Shown here piece after piece: positions 8,765 to 17,442 of a stretch of 64,000 nt of DNA. Location of the stretch: NCBI RefSeq assembly GCF_040394755.1, contig NZ_JBEBRQ010000008.1. One strand, written 5' to 3'. The notes beneath the pieces were generated by a model. That model was not told the origin of the DNA. It was given only the letters and a program-made list of their open reading frames with translations, and did no database searches. The first letter of the stretch is position 1. Each line of letters opens with the position of its first letter. The translations under genes and the position numbers were made by a program. Origin of the DNA: Castellaniella defragrans_A. GTDB lineage: Bacteria > Pseudomonadota > Gammaproteobacteria > Burkholderiales > Burkholderiaceae_B.

Positions 8765-9799
8765 ATGAGCATCAAAAACCAGCAAGTCACCTTGCATGAA
8801 ATGGCACTGCGCGACGGCATGCACCCCAAGCAGCACCAGATCACGCTCGAACAGATGAAATCCATCGCCACCGCGCTGGACGACGCGGGTATGCCCCTGA
8901 TCGAAATCACCCACGGCGACGGCCTGGGCGGCGGCTCGGTCAATTACGGTTTTGCCGCGCACACCGACGAGGAATACCTCCAGGCGGTCGTGCCCCTCAT
9001 GAAACACGCCAAGATTTCGGCTCTGCTGCTGCCCGGCATCGGCACCGTCGACCACCTGAAGATGGCGCACGCAGCGGGTGTACACACCATCCGCGTGGCC
9101 ACGCACTGCACCGAGGCCGATGTCTCCGAGCAGCACATCACCCTGGCGCGCAAGCTCGGCATGGACACCGTCGGCTTCCTGATGATGAGCCACATGAGCA
9201 GCCCCGAGGGCCTGACCAAGCAGGCCCGGCTGATGGAGAGCTACGGCGCCAACTGCATCTACATCACCGACTCCGCCGGTCATATGCTGCCCGATGATGT
9301 CCGCGCCCGCCTGGGCGCGGTGCGCGATGCGCTCAAGCCCGAGACAGAATTGGGGTTTCACGCGCACCACAACCTGGCCATGGGCGTGGCCAACTCCATC
9401 ACCGCCATCGAGATGGGCGCCAACCGCATCGATGCCGCGTCCGCCGGCCTGGGCGCCGGCGCCGGCAACACGCCAATGGAGGTGCTGGTCGCGGTGCTGG
9501 ACATGATGGGGGTGAAAACAGGCGTGGACGTCTTCAAGATCCAGGACGTGGCCGAGGACCTGATCGTACCCATCATGGATTTTCCGATCCGCATCGACCG
9601 CGATGCGCTCACCCTGGGCTACGCGGGCGTGTACGGCTCTTTCCTGCTGTTTGCCAAGCGCGCCGAAAAGAAATACGGCGTGCCCGCGCGCGAGATCCTG
9701 GTCGAGATGGGCCGCAGAGGCTGCGTCGGCGGCCAGGAAGACATGATCGAAGACACGGCGCTGACACTGGCGCGCGCGCGTGGCCTGAAGGTAGCGTAA
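8765..9799 (+). CDS. dmpG: 4-Hydroxy-2-oxovalerate aldolase
   Basis: Mn-dependent class II aldolase that splits 4-hydroxy-2-oxovalerate into pyruvate and acetaldehyde. The 344 residues begin with the HMGL-like barrel motif LRDGMHPKQH (Arg16, Asp17). Metal ligands come from GFHAHHNLAMG near residues 199-202. The C-terminal communication domain that docks DmpF is present. An AAAAGGA ribosome site precedes the ATG. It pairs with the dmpF gene just upstream and completes the central-metabolite end of the pathway. Confidence 0.95.
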   Translation: MSIKNQQVTLHEMALRDGMHPKQHQITLEQMKSIATALDDAGMPLIEITHGDGLGGGSVNYGFAAHTDEEYLQAVVPLMKHAKISALLLPGIGTVDHLKMAHAAGVHTIRVATHCTEADVSEQHITLARKLGMDTVGFLMMSHMSSPEGLTKQARLMESYGANCIYITDSAGHMLPDDVRARLGAVRDALKPETELGFHAHHNLAMGVANSITAIEMGANRIDAASAGLGAGAGNTPMEVLVAVLDMMGVKTGVDVFKIQDVAEDLIVPIMDFPIRIDRDALTLGYAGVYGSFLLFAKRAEKKYGVPAREILVEMGRRGCVGGQEDMIEDTALTLARARGLKVA

Positions 9800-9817
9800 G
9801 CACAAAGAGGATACCTC

Positions 9818-10606
9818 ATGACCCTGGACCCACAAACTATCGAACGCCTGGCGGAACATCTGGAAAACTGCCAGCGCGAAGCCCGCGATACACCCAAGAT
9901 CACCGACGAACACCCCGGGATGGACTGGGACGACGCCTATGCCATCCAGGACGCCATCCTGGCGCGCAAACTCGCGCGCGGCGCGCGCGTGGTCGGTCTC
10001 AAGGCCGGCCTGACCTCGCACGCCAAGATGCGCCAGATGGGCGTGACCGATCCGGTGTTCGGCTTCCTGGTCGATGAGTTCGCCGTCCCGGAAGGCGCGG
10101 CGATCAAGACGGGCGCACTGATCCATCCCAAGGTCGAACCCGAGATCGCCTTCGTGCTCAAAACCGCGCTCAAGGGGCCGGGCTGCCACATCGGCGCGGT
10201 GCTGGCCGCGACCGACTACGTGCTGCCCGGCATCGAGGTCATCGACAGCCGCTACCGCGATTTCAAGTTCGACCTGAAAAGCGTGGTGGCCGACAACACC
10301 TCGGCAGCCCGCTTCGTCATCGGCGGCCAGCCCCTGCGCGCGCGGGATGTGGACCTGCGCACCGTGGGCCTGGTGCTCGAGAAAAACGGTGAACCGGCGG
10401 CCCTCGGCGCGGGCGCGGCGGTGCTGGGCCATCCGGCGGCGGCCATCGCCATGCTGGCCAACCACCTGGGGCGGCGCGGCCGAGAGCTTCCCGCCGGCAG
10501 CCTCATTCTCTCGGGCGGCGCCACCGAGGCGGTGGCTGTGGCCGCGGGCGACAACGTCAGCCTGCGCGCGCAAGGCATGGGCAGCGTGTCCATCCGTTTC
10601 GAATAA
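9818..10606 (+). CDS. dmpH: 4-Oxalocrotonate decarboxylase (2-oxo-3-hexenedioate decarboxylase)
   Basis: Decarboxylates 2-oxo-3-hexenedioate to 2-hydroxypentadienoate, which DmpE then hydrates; the two enzymes form a complex in the family. It is 262 residues in the same fold family as DmpE, with VGLKAGLTSHAKM, the metal-site segment HPKVEPEIAFVLK and IEVIDSRYRDF. Assignment as decarboxylase rather than a second hydratase rests on gene order (dmpG-H-I) and on the GLKAGLTS variant of the motif; the two activities are hard to separate from sequence alone. Confidence 0.88.
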   Translation: MTLDPQTIERLAEHLENCQREARDTPKITDEHPGMDWDDAYAIQDAILARKLARGARVVGLKAGLTSHAKMRQMGVTDPVFGFLVDEFAVPEGAAIKTGALIHPKVEPEIAFVLKTALKGPGCHIGAVLAATDYVLPGIEVIDSRYRDFKFDLKSVVADNTSAARFVIGGQPLRARDVDLRTVGLVLEKNGEPAALGAGAAVLGHPAAAIAMLANHLGRRGRELPAGSLILSGGATEAVAVAAGDNVSLRAQGMGSVSIRFE

Positions 10607-10620
10607 CAAGGAGCAGCCCC

Positions 10621-10812
10621 ATGCCATTTGCCCAGATCTATCTGCTCGAAGGCCGCACCGAGGATCAAAAAAAAGCGGTGATCGAAAAAGTCACCCAGGC
10701 GCTGGTCGAGGCCATCGGCACGCCAGCGGCCAATGTCCGCGTCTGGATCCACGATGTGCCCAAAGAAAACTGGGGCATTGCCGGCGTCAGCGCCAAGGAA
10801 CTGGGGCGCTAG
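10621..10812 (+). CDS. dmpI: 4-Oxalocrotonate tautomerase
   Basis: 63-codon enzyme that converts 2-hydroxymuconate to 2-oxo-3-hexenedioate. After removal of Met the N-terminal residue is the catalytic Pro1 (MPFAQIYLLEGR), and the family's Arg residues (GRTEDQKK and VRVWI) are present. It functions as a hexamer in the family. An AAGGAG ribosome site lies a few bases before the ATG. This is the last gene of the operon; the 180 bp that follow contain GC-rich partial dyads but no clean terminator with a T-run. Confidence 0.94.
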   Translation: MPFAQIYLLEGRTEDQKKAVIEKVTQALVEAIGTPAANVRVWIHDVPKENWGIAGVSAKELGR

Positions 10813-10995
10813 TGTAGTGTTCGACGCTAGGAACGCTCTGAAGCTTGCGCAACAGGATTTGCAGCGCGGCAGGCCGCCCATTGCGCCGCGTCTGCGGCGC
10901 GGGACTCGAGAAATCCCTTGTCCCATCAGGAGAAATTGGCAGCCAGTCGATCAGGCGGGGTAACATTGGGCAGGAACGCTCAATCGTACTGAATC

Positions 10996-12036
10996 ATGCC
11001 CTCCATCCCCCGCCCGATCGACACAGCAATCCCACGCCAGCGCCGCCGCGCGCTCCTGGGCCTGCTGCCCGCCATCGCCCTGGCCGGGGCTCCCGCCGCG
11101 CGCGCCTTCGCCGCCGAGGGCCCGCGCGCGCGCCTGGTCCTGTCGGGGCCGCCGGCCACGGTTTCCTTTCCCCTGATTCACATGATGGAATCCGGCGCCC
11201 TGGCGTCGGTTGCACAGAAAGTCGAGTTCCACCTCTGGACCAACCCCGACCAGTTGCGGGCGCTGGCGATCGAGGGCGCGGCCGACGTCATGGCGGTGCC
11301 CTCGAACGTCGGCGCCAATCTGTACAACCGGGGCGTCCCGCTGACGCTGCTGAACATCTCGGTGTGGGGCATGCTGTGGATGATCTCGCGCAACCCCGAC
11401 ATGCATACCCTGGCCGACTTCCGCGGGCTCGAGATCGCTCTGCCTTTCCGCGCCGACATGCCCGACATTCTGTTCAGCCTGCTGGTCAGGCGCCAGGGCC
11501 TGAACCCCCGGACCGATTTCAAGATCCGCTACGTCGCCACGCCCATGGACGCCATGCAGTTGCTGCTGACCCGGCGCGTGGACCACGCGCTGCTGGCCGA
11601 GCCCGCCGTTTCCATGGCCCTGCGTAAAACCCACTCCTTCCCCATATCGATCGTCGCGCCCGAGCTCTATCGCAGCGTCAGCCTGACCGAGGAATGGGGC
11701 CGCGTGCTCTCGCGCCCGGCGCGCATCCCGCAGGCGGGCATCGCCGCCCTCGGCCCGGCGCGCGAGGACCCGGCGCTGATCGCCGCCGTGCGCGAGGCCT
11801 ATGCCCAATCGCAGGCCTGGTGCGACGCCAATCCCCAGGCATGTGGCGAACTGGTCGCGCGCCACATCGAGATGGTCACACCCGAGGCCGTGGCCGACGC
11901 CATCCAGGCGTCCGTGCGCCACCTGACCACCGCGCACGAGGCGCGGGCCGAGCTGGAATTCTTCTTCGAGCAATTGCTCGCCGACCAACCCGGTCTGGTC
12001 GGCGGCAAACTGCCCGACGCGGCTTTCTACGCTTGA
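10996..12036 (+). CDS. ABC transporter substrate-binding protein, NitT/TauT (NMT1-like) type
   Basis: Periplasmic solute receptor of 346 residues. The N-terminus has Arg-rich QRRRALLGLLP followed by a hydrophobic stretch ending at about residue 40 (ARAFAAEG), a Sec or possibly Tat-type signal. The mature part has the type II periplasmic-binding fold of nitrate/sulfonate/bicarbonate receptors, with DFRGLEIALPFRADMP in the middle. The substrate is not evident. It heads a four-gene operon with a permease (11 bp later), an ATPase and nnrS, which suggests a role linked to nitrogen-oxide or metal metabolism (inference). Confidence 0.82.
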   Translation: MPSIPRPIDTAIPRQRRRALLGLLPAIALAGAPAARAFAAEGPRARLVLSGPPATVSFPLIHMMESGALASVAQKVEFHLWTNPDQLRALAIEGAADVMAVPSNVGANLYNRGVPLTLLNISVWGMLWMISRNPDMHTLADFRGLEIALPFRADMPDILFSLLVRRQGLNPRTDFKIRYVATPMDAMQLLLTRRVDHALLAEPAVSMALRKTHSFPISIVAPELYRSVSLTEEWGRVLSRPARIPQAGIAALGPAREDPALIAAVREAYAQSQAWCDANPQACGELVARHIEMVTPEAVADAIQASVRHLTTAHEARAELEFFFEQLLADQPGLVGGKLPDAAFYA

Positions 12037-12047
12037 ACCGGGCCGCC

Positions 12048-12860
12048 ATGGATTACACGACCGACCAGTCGCGGCCAGGACGCTTCACGCGCGCGGCCGG
12101 CGCGGTCCTCGCGTACCTCTGGAGCGGCTGGGGCGCCATCGCCAGCCTGATGCTGTTCTGCGCCGTCTGGGAATGGGGCGCGCAGGCCTACGGTTCGCTC
12201 ATCCTGCCCGGTCCCCTGGAAACCCTGCAACGCCTGACCGCCATGATCGGCCAGGGCGACGCACGCCCGGAACTCGTCATCTCGGCCCGGCGGGCGCTGA
12301 CCGGACTGGGCCTGGCGCTGGGCATCGGCAGCCTGCTGGGCTTCATCGCGGGCCGTTCGCTGACCGCGGCCATCATCTCGCGGCCGCTGGCCACGGTGCT
12401 GATGGGCATGCCGCCGATCGCCTGGCTGGTCCTGGCGATGCTATGGTTCGGCATGGGCGACGCCACCCCGGTCTTCACGGTCTTCGTCGCCTGCCTGCCG
12501 GTGGTCTTCGTCGGCGCCCTGCAAGGCGCGCGCACCCTGGACGGCGGCCTGCGCGACATGGCGCGCGCCTACCGCCTGCCCTGGCGCATGACGCTCACCG
12601 ACCTGTACCTGCCGCACATGGCGTCCTATCTTTTCCCATCCTGGGTCACGGCCCTGGGCTCCTCCTGGAAAGTGGTCGTCATGGCCGAGCTGCTGACCAC
12701 CCCCGACGGCGTGGGCGCCGCCCTGGCGGTATCGCGCGCGCAACTGGACACACCGACCTCCATGGGCTGGATCCTGGCGGTGCTCGGCCTGCTGCTCGCC
12801 TTCGAATATCTGTGCCTGGAACCGCTCAAGCGCACGGTCGAGCGCTGGAGGGCAGCATGA
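12048..12860 (+). CDS. ABC transporter permease, NitT/TauT (SsuC/TauC-like) type
   Basis: Inner-membrane permease of 270 residues with about six hydrophobic helices. The cytoplasmic EAA-type coupling loop is visible as DMARAYRLPWRMTLTDLYLPH near residues 168-188. The ATG at 12048 was chosen because it follows the receptor gene directly and gives the usual short N-terminal tail. Its stop overlaps the ATPase start (ATGA), so translation is probably coupled. Confidence 0.88.
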   Translation: MDYTTDQSRPGRFTRAAGAVLAYLWSGWGAIASLMLFCAVWEWGAQAYGSLILPGPLETLQRLTAMIGQGDARPELVISARRALTGLGLALGIGSLLGFIAGRSLTAAIISRPLATVLMGMPPIAWLVLAMLWFGMGDATPVFTVFVACLPVVFVGALQGARTLDGGLRDMARAYRLPWRMTLTDLYLPHMASYLFPSWVTALGSSWKVVVMAELLTTPDGVGAALAVSRAQLDTPTSMGWILAVLGLLLAFEYLCLEPLKRTVERWRAA

Positions 12861-13651
12861 GCCTGCTGCGCATCGAGGGCCTGACGCACCGCTTCGGCCT
12901 CACCGAGGTCCTGTCCCGGATCGAGCTGCGCCTGCCCGCCGGCGAGACGCTGGCGCTGGTCGGCCCCTCGGGCTGCGGCAAGAGTACCCTGCTGCACCTC
13001 GTGGCCGGCCTGCTGGTCCCCTCGGAAGGCCGCATCGACCACACCTATCGCAACATCGCCTGCATGTTCCAGCAAGCCCGCCTGATGCCCTGGAAAAACG
13101 CGATCGACAACATTGCCCTGGGCCTCAAGGCTCGCGGCATGGCCGCCCCGGCACGGCGCGCGCGGGCGGCGGAACTCGCCCGCGCGCTGGGCCTGGACGC
13201 CGACGACCTGCGCAAATATCCGCAGGAACTCTCGGGCGGCATGCAAAGCCGCGTGGCCCTGGGCCGCGCCCTGGCGATCGAACCCGACCTGCTCCTGCTC
13301 GACGAGCCTTTCTCGGCCCTGGACATTGGCCTGAAACTCAGCCTGTACCGCCACCTGCGCGATGAAATCGCCCAACACGGCGCCGCCGTCCTGATGATTA
13401 CCCACGACCTGATGGAGGCCGTGCGCCTCGCCGACCGCATCATCATGATGGCGCCGGACCCGGGGCGCGTGGTCCGCGAATTCCCCCTCGAACAAGCGCA
13501 CGCCCAACGCGACGATGCCTGGGTCTACCAGACCACCGGCGCGCTGATGCAGGCCGCCGAGGTACGGCTGGGCTTCGGCCTGGATCAGGCGCCCGCGGGC
13601 GGACTCACGGCCGAACCCCCGGCACGGCACCCTGCGGGCTGCGCGCCATGA
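12857..13651 (+). CDS. ABC transporter ATP-binding protein, NitT/TauT type
   Basis: Cytoplasmic ATPase of 264 residues that powers the permease encoded just upstream. Walker A GPSGCGKST is near residue 38, the Q-loop MFQQARLMPW near 70, the ABC signature LSGGMQSRVALGRAL near 127 and Walker B LLLLDEPFSALD near 148. It starts within the permease stop and ends in an ATGA overlap with nnrS, so all four genes are one coupled unit. The tail after residue 235 is Ala/Pro-rich and not conserved in the family as far as I can judge. Confidence 0.92.
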   Translation: MSLLRIEGLTHRFGLTEVLSRIELRLPAGETLALVGPSGCGKSTLLHLVAGLLVPSEGRIDHTYRNIACMFQQARLMPWKNAIDNIALGLKARGMAAPARRARAAELARALGLDADDLRKYPQELSGGMQSRVALGRALAIEPDLLLLDEPFSALDIGLKLSLYRHLRDEIAQHGAAVLMITHDLMEAVRLADRIIMMAPDPGRVVREFPLEQAHAQRDDAWVYQTTGALMQAAEVRLGFGLDQAPAGGLTAEPPARHPAGCAP

Positions 13652-14895
13652 AAACCAGCCATCCCGTCTTCATGTGCGGCTTCCGGCCGTTCTTCGTGCT
13701 GGTCGCCGCCAGCGGCATCCTGCTCGTGCCCGTGTGGCTGCTGGTACTCACGGGCGCCGTGCCCGGCTGGCAGCCCGCCGGCGGCATCATCGCCTGGCAC
13801 GCGCACGAATTGATCTACGGTTTCGGCATGGCCGCCGTCGCGGGCTTCCTGCTGACCGCTATCCCGGAATTCACGCACAGCCCGGCCATCGGACCCGGCC
13901 CGCTGCGCGGACTGACGCTGCTCTGGCTGGGTGGCCGCCTGGCCTATGCGGCCTCCGCCGGCTGGCCGGACGCCATCGGCCTGTGGCCGGCGGCGATATG
14001 CGATCTGGCGCTGGCGGGCGCCCTCCTGGCGCAGCTCGCCCCCGCCCTGTGGCGCGACCCGCAGCGCCGCCACCTTGGTTTCGCCTACGCCCTGGCGGCG
14101 CTCATCCTCCTGCACATCGGCTTCTATGTCTCGGTCGCCCGGGGGGGCGACACCATTGCCTGGCTGCGCGCCGCCGTGGGCATATTCATGATCCTCATCG
14201 TCATGGCCGGCAGCCGCGTCTCGATGAACGTCGTCAATGCCCGCATCGAGGCCGGCCGCCCCGGCGAACCGCCCCAGGGGGAGGTCGGCTACCTCGCCCG
14301 GCCGCCGCGCCGCAATCTCGCGGTGTTCTGCATCGGCGCGGCCAGCGCCGTGGAGTTCCTGGCCGGCCCGGGCCTGGTCACCGCCTGGGTGGCGCTGGCC
14401 GCCGCCGCCGCCATGCTCAATCTGCTCAACGACTGGCACGTGGGCCGGCCGCTGCTGCGCCGCTGGGCGCTGATGCTCTACGGCGGCTACTGGCTGATCG
14501 GCCTGGGCTACGCCGCCATGGGCCTGTCCTGGCTGGGCCTGCCCATCACCGCCTCGGCGGGCCGGCATCTGCTGATGGCCGGCGCCATGGCCCTGAGCAC
14601 CCTGACGATCATGTGCATCGCCGGCCGGATCCACGCCGGCCTGTGGCTGGACCGCCGCCGCTGGGCGCCTGCCGCGGCCATCGCCCTGGTCCTGGCCGCC
14701 GTCCTGCGCGCGGCATCGGGCGCCGCCGCCGCGAGCGCCTGGACCCTCCCCCTGCTCGTCCTCTCGGGCCTGATCTGGTCGGCGGCCTTTGCCCTCTACC
14801 TGTGGCATGCCGGCCCCACGCTGGTCGGCCCCCGCAGCGACGGGCAGTCAGGTTGCGCGGAGCCTTTGCAGGACAACACCAGTTCCGGGTGCTGA
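13648..14895 (+). CDS. nnrS: NnrS family heme/copper membrane protein
   Basis: Polytopic inner-membrane protein of 415 residues. The N-terminal FMCGFRPFFVL and WHAHELIYGFGMAAVAGFLLTAIPEF segments are NnrS hallmarks, and about twelve hydrophobic helices follow. NnrS was found in the NO-responsive regulon of denitrifiers and supports tolerance of NO, probably by dealing with dinitrosyl iron complexes; its chemistry is unsettled. The start overlaps the ABC ATPase stop by 4 bp. I see no clear NnrR/DNR/FNR site in front of the operon (10813-10995). Confidence 0.9.
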   Translation: MKTSHPVFMCGFRPFFVLVAASGILLVPVWLLVLTGAVPGWQPAGGIIAWHAHELIYGFGMAAVAGFLLTAIPEFTHSPAIGPGPLRGLTLLWLGGRLAYAASAGWPDAIGLWPAAICDLALAGALLAQLAPALWRDPQRRHLGFAYALAALILLHIGFYVSVARGGDTIAWLRAAVGIFMILIVMAGSRVSMNVVNARIEAGRPGEPPQGEVGYLARPPRRNLAVFCIGAASAVEFLAGPGLVTAWVALAAAAAMLNLLNDWHVGRPLLRRWALMLYGGYWLIGLGYAAMGLSWLGLPITASAGRHLLMAGAMALSTLTIMCIAGRIHAGLWLDRRRWAPAAAIALVLAAVLRAASGAAAASAWTLPLLVLSGLIWSAAFALYLWHAGPTLVGPRSDGQSGCAEPLQDNTSSGC

Positions 14896-14974
14896 ACGGC
14901 CCCAGGCGCAACGTGCCCCAAGGCGCCCGATCAGGCAAAATAGAGCTTCTCCATTCTCTGCACAGGAGGCAGGC

Positions 14975-15457
14975 ATGCCCAGTTTCGATGTGGTTTCCGA
15001 GGTCGACAAGCACGAATTGAGCAACGCGGTCGACCAGGCGAACCGCGAGCTGGCCACCCGCTTCGACTTCAAGGGCGCGGACGCCAAGTTCGAACTCGAC
15101 GGTTTTCTGGTCACGCAATCGGCGCCCAGCGCCTTCCAGCTCAAGCAAATGCTCGATATCCTGCGCGGACGGCTGTCGGCGCGCGGCATCGACGTGCGCT
15201 GCATGGAACTCGACGATCCCCTGGAAAACCTGGGCGGCGCCCGCCAGAAAATCACGATCCGCCAGGGCATCGAGCAAGCAACTGCGAAAAAACTGATCGC
15301 CGCCATCAAGCAGGCCAAACTCAAGGTCGAGACCCAGATCAACGGCGACAAACTGCGCGTCAGCGGCAAAAAACGCGATGACCTGCAGCAGGCCATCGCC
15401 CTGCTGCGCAAGACCGATGTGGACCTGCCGCTGCAATATCAGAATTTCCGCGACTGA
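14975..15457 (+). CDS. yajQ: YajQ family nucleotide-binding protein
   Basis: Cytoplasmic protein of 160 residues, the usual YajQ size, starting MPSFDVVSEVDKHEL with the duplicated ferredoxin-like fold; conserved stretches include NRELATRFDFKG and QKITIRQGIEQATAKKL. Family members bind nucleotides or tRNA, and some act as cyclic di-GMP receptors. An AGGAGGC ribosome site 5 bp before the ATG fixes the start. The gene stands between nnrS and the sugar dehydrogenase with its own upstream space. Confidence 0.95.
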   Translation: MPSFDVVSEVDKHELSNAVDQANRELATRFDFKGADAKFELDGFLVTQSAPSAFQLKQMLDILRGRLSARGIDVRCMELDDPLENLGGARQKITIRQGIEQATAKKLIAAIKQAKLKVETQINGDKLRVSGKKRDDLQQAIALLRKTDVDLPLQYQNFRD

Positions 15458-15479
15458 GCCGGCTGGACTGGCCAATACC

Positions 15480-16643
15480 ATGAACCCCCCGGCCTCCCGC
15501 TACCGCCGCCTCGCCGCGCTGGTCGCGGCGGCCATGCTGGCGCTGTCGGCGCCGCGGATCGCTGCGGCGGCGGAAAATGCCGGCGCCCTGCCGGCCAAGG
15601 CCGATACACCGTTCACGATCCAGCGCATCGCCACCTTCGATGAACCCTGGGCCATCGCCTTCCTGCCCGACGGCCGGCTCCTGGTCACGGAAAAGGCCGG
15701 CCGCCTGCGCATCGCCACGCAGGCCGGCGCCGTCCATCCCATCGACGGCGTCCCGGACGTCCAGGCGCGCGGCCAGACCGGCCTGCACGACATCGCGGTC
15801 TCGCCGCATTTCGCGCAAGACCGGACACTCTATTTCACCTTCGTCGCGCCCGCGCGCGGCGGCGGCGCCCTCACGCTCGCCCGGGCGCGGCTCGACGAAT
15901 CAGCAGCAGGCGCGCACCTGCAGGGCCTGCAAATCCTGTGGCGCCAGGAGCCTGCCGGCGGCCGGGGCCATCCCGGCAGCCGCATCGCCTTTGCGCCCGA
16001 CGGGCAGCACCTCTTTCTGACAGTCGGCGAACGCCAGGATTCCGATACTGCCCAGGACCCGGACCAGGCGCGCGGCAAGGTGCTGCGCATAAACCTGGAC
16101 GGCTCCGTCCCGGCGGACAATCCCGCCGCCGATGCCGGCGGCATCCAGGCCCTGACCTGGACCACCGGCCACCGCAATCCCTACGGCCTGGCCTTCGCCC
16201 CGGACGGCAGGCTCTGGGAGCACGAAATGGGGCCGCGCGGCGGCGACGAGCTGAACCTGATCGAGCCGGGCAGGAACTACGGCTGGCCCCTGGTCTCCAA
16301 CGGCAAGCACTACAGCGGCCTGCCCATCCCGCGGCACGATACGCGCCCGGAATTCCAGGGTCCGGTCCTCTACTGGACGCCGGTGATCGCACCGGCCGGA
16401 CTGGCCTTCTACCAGGGCGGCCTGTTCCCCGAATGGAATGGCTCGGCCCTGATCGGCGGCCTGGTGGCCAAAGGCCTCGTGCGCATCACCATCGACGGCG
16501 CAGGTCACGCGCGCCAGGCCGATCGATGGACCCTGGGCGAGCGCATCCGCGATGTGGCGGTGGCGCCGGACGGCGCGATCTGGGTCATCGAGGATGGGCG
16601 CGGCGGCGGCTTGCTGCGGCTGGCGCCGAAAGACCGGCAATAG
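15480..16643 (+). CDS. PQQ-dependent sugar dehydrogenase (aldose sugar dehydrogenase, YliI-like)
   Basis: Exported beta-propeller protein of 387 residues with an Ala-rich signal peptide (residues 1-31, cleavage near AAAAENAG). Signatures include DEPWAIAFLPDGRLLVTEKAGRLR, GHPGSRIAFAPDG, TGHRNPYGLAFAPDG and EHEMGPRGGDELN, typical of soluble aldose dehydrogenases that use PQQ. It would oxidise aldoses to lactones in the periplasm. No PQQ synthesis genes are in the window. It begins 22 bp after yajQ but has no obvious functional link to it. Confidence 0.88.
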   Translation: MNPPASRYRRLAALVAAAMLALSAPRIAAAAENAGALPAKADTPFTIQRIATFDEPWAIAFLPDGRLLVTEKAGRLRIATQAGAVHPIDGVPDVQARGQTGLHDIAVSPHFAQDRTLYFTFVAPARGGGALTLARARLDESAAGAHLQGLQILWRQEPAGGRGHPGSRIAFAPDGQHLFLTVGERQDSDTAQDPDQARGKVLRINLDGSVPADNPAADAGGIQALTWTTGHRNPYGLAFAPDGRLWEHEMGPRGGDELNLIEPGRNYGWPLVSNGKHYSGLPIPRHDTRPEFQGPVLYWTPVIAPAGLAFYQGGLFPEWNGSALIGGLVAKGLVRITIDGAGHARQADRWTLGERIRDVAVAPDGAIWVIEDGRGGGLLRLAPKDRQ

Positions 16644-16703
16644 CGTTCCGCCCGGTCGCGGACAGCTGCAAGGATAAAATGCAAAAACAACCACTTTTGC
16701 AAC

Positions 16704-17366
16704 ATGACTAATAAGAGGCACCCCGTGTTTCCGCAACGATTGATCGATGGCTATACCACTTTCCTCCACCAGCGGCTGCAAACCGAGCGCACCCGCTACC
16801 AGGAACTGGCGGAAAGAGGGCAGCACCCTGAGATCATGGTCATCGGTTGCGGCGACTCGCGCGTCTCGCCGGAAACGATTTTCGACGCAGGCCCCGGCGA
16901 AATGTTCGTGGTCCGCAATATCGCCGCCGTCGTGCCGCCCTGTGAGTCCTATACCGACGACTCGTTCCACGGCACCAGCGCCGCCATCGAATTCGGGGTC
17001 AATGCACTCGAGGTCAAGCACATCGTCATCCTCGGACACGCCAGTTGCGGCGGCGTCGCGGCCTTCGCCAACCAGGCGGCCCCGCTCAGCAAACGCGACT
17101 TCATCGGCAAGTGGATGTCGCAGATCGCCCCCGTCGCCGACCGCCTCGGCCCCCAGGGGGAAAACCGCGCCGAGTGGATCCAGCGGCTCGAATGGGGCGT
17201 GATCGAATACAGCATGAACAACCTCCTGACCTTCCCCACGGTGCGCGAGCGCGTCAAGGCCGGCCTGCTGACCATCCACGGCGCCTATTTCGGCGTGGCG
17301 ACCGGCCTGCTGTTCATGCGCAACCCGGAAACCGGCCGCTTCGAGCCTTACCAGGAGCCTGCCTGA
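16704..17366 (+). CDS. Beta-class carbonic anhydrase
   Basis: Zinc enzyme that interconverts CO2 and bicarbonate in the cytosol; 220 residues. Ligands and active-site residues are Cys49, Asp51 and Arg53 in IGCGDSRVS and His112 and Cys115 in GHASCGGV, and the GTSAAIEFGV segment follows the family pattern. It starts MTNKRHPVFP at 16704. It is monocistronic by its flanks: 60 bp from the preceding gene and followed by a small GC-rich hairpin at 17385. Confidence 0.94.
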   Translation: MTNKRHPVFPQRLIDGYTTFLHQRLQTERTRYQELAERGQHPEIMVIGCGDSRVSPETIFDAGPGEMFVVRNIAAVVPPCESYTDDSFHGTSAAIEFGVNALEVKHIVILGHASCGGVAAFANQAAPLSKRDFIGKWMSQIAPVADRLGPQGENRAEWIQRLEWGVIEYSMNNLLTFPTVRERVKAGLLTIHGAYFGVATGLLFMRNPETGRFEPYQEPA

Positions 17367-17384
17367 GCCGCATGGTGAAACCCG

Positions 17385-17400
17385 CCGGCCTTTCGGCCGG
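17385..17400. terminator. Short GC-rich hairpin after the carbonic anhydrase gene
   Basis: CCGGCC-TTTC-GGCCGG, a 6-bp stem with a 4-base loop. It lies between the carbonic anhydrase gene and the convergent YbaK gene. No clear T-run follows on either strand, so termination is only plausible. Confidence 0.35.
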
Positions 17401-17442
17401 AGAACGGCCCTCCTGACGCCGAAATGGAGCGGATCGCGGTCC

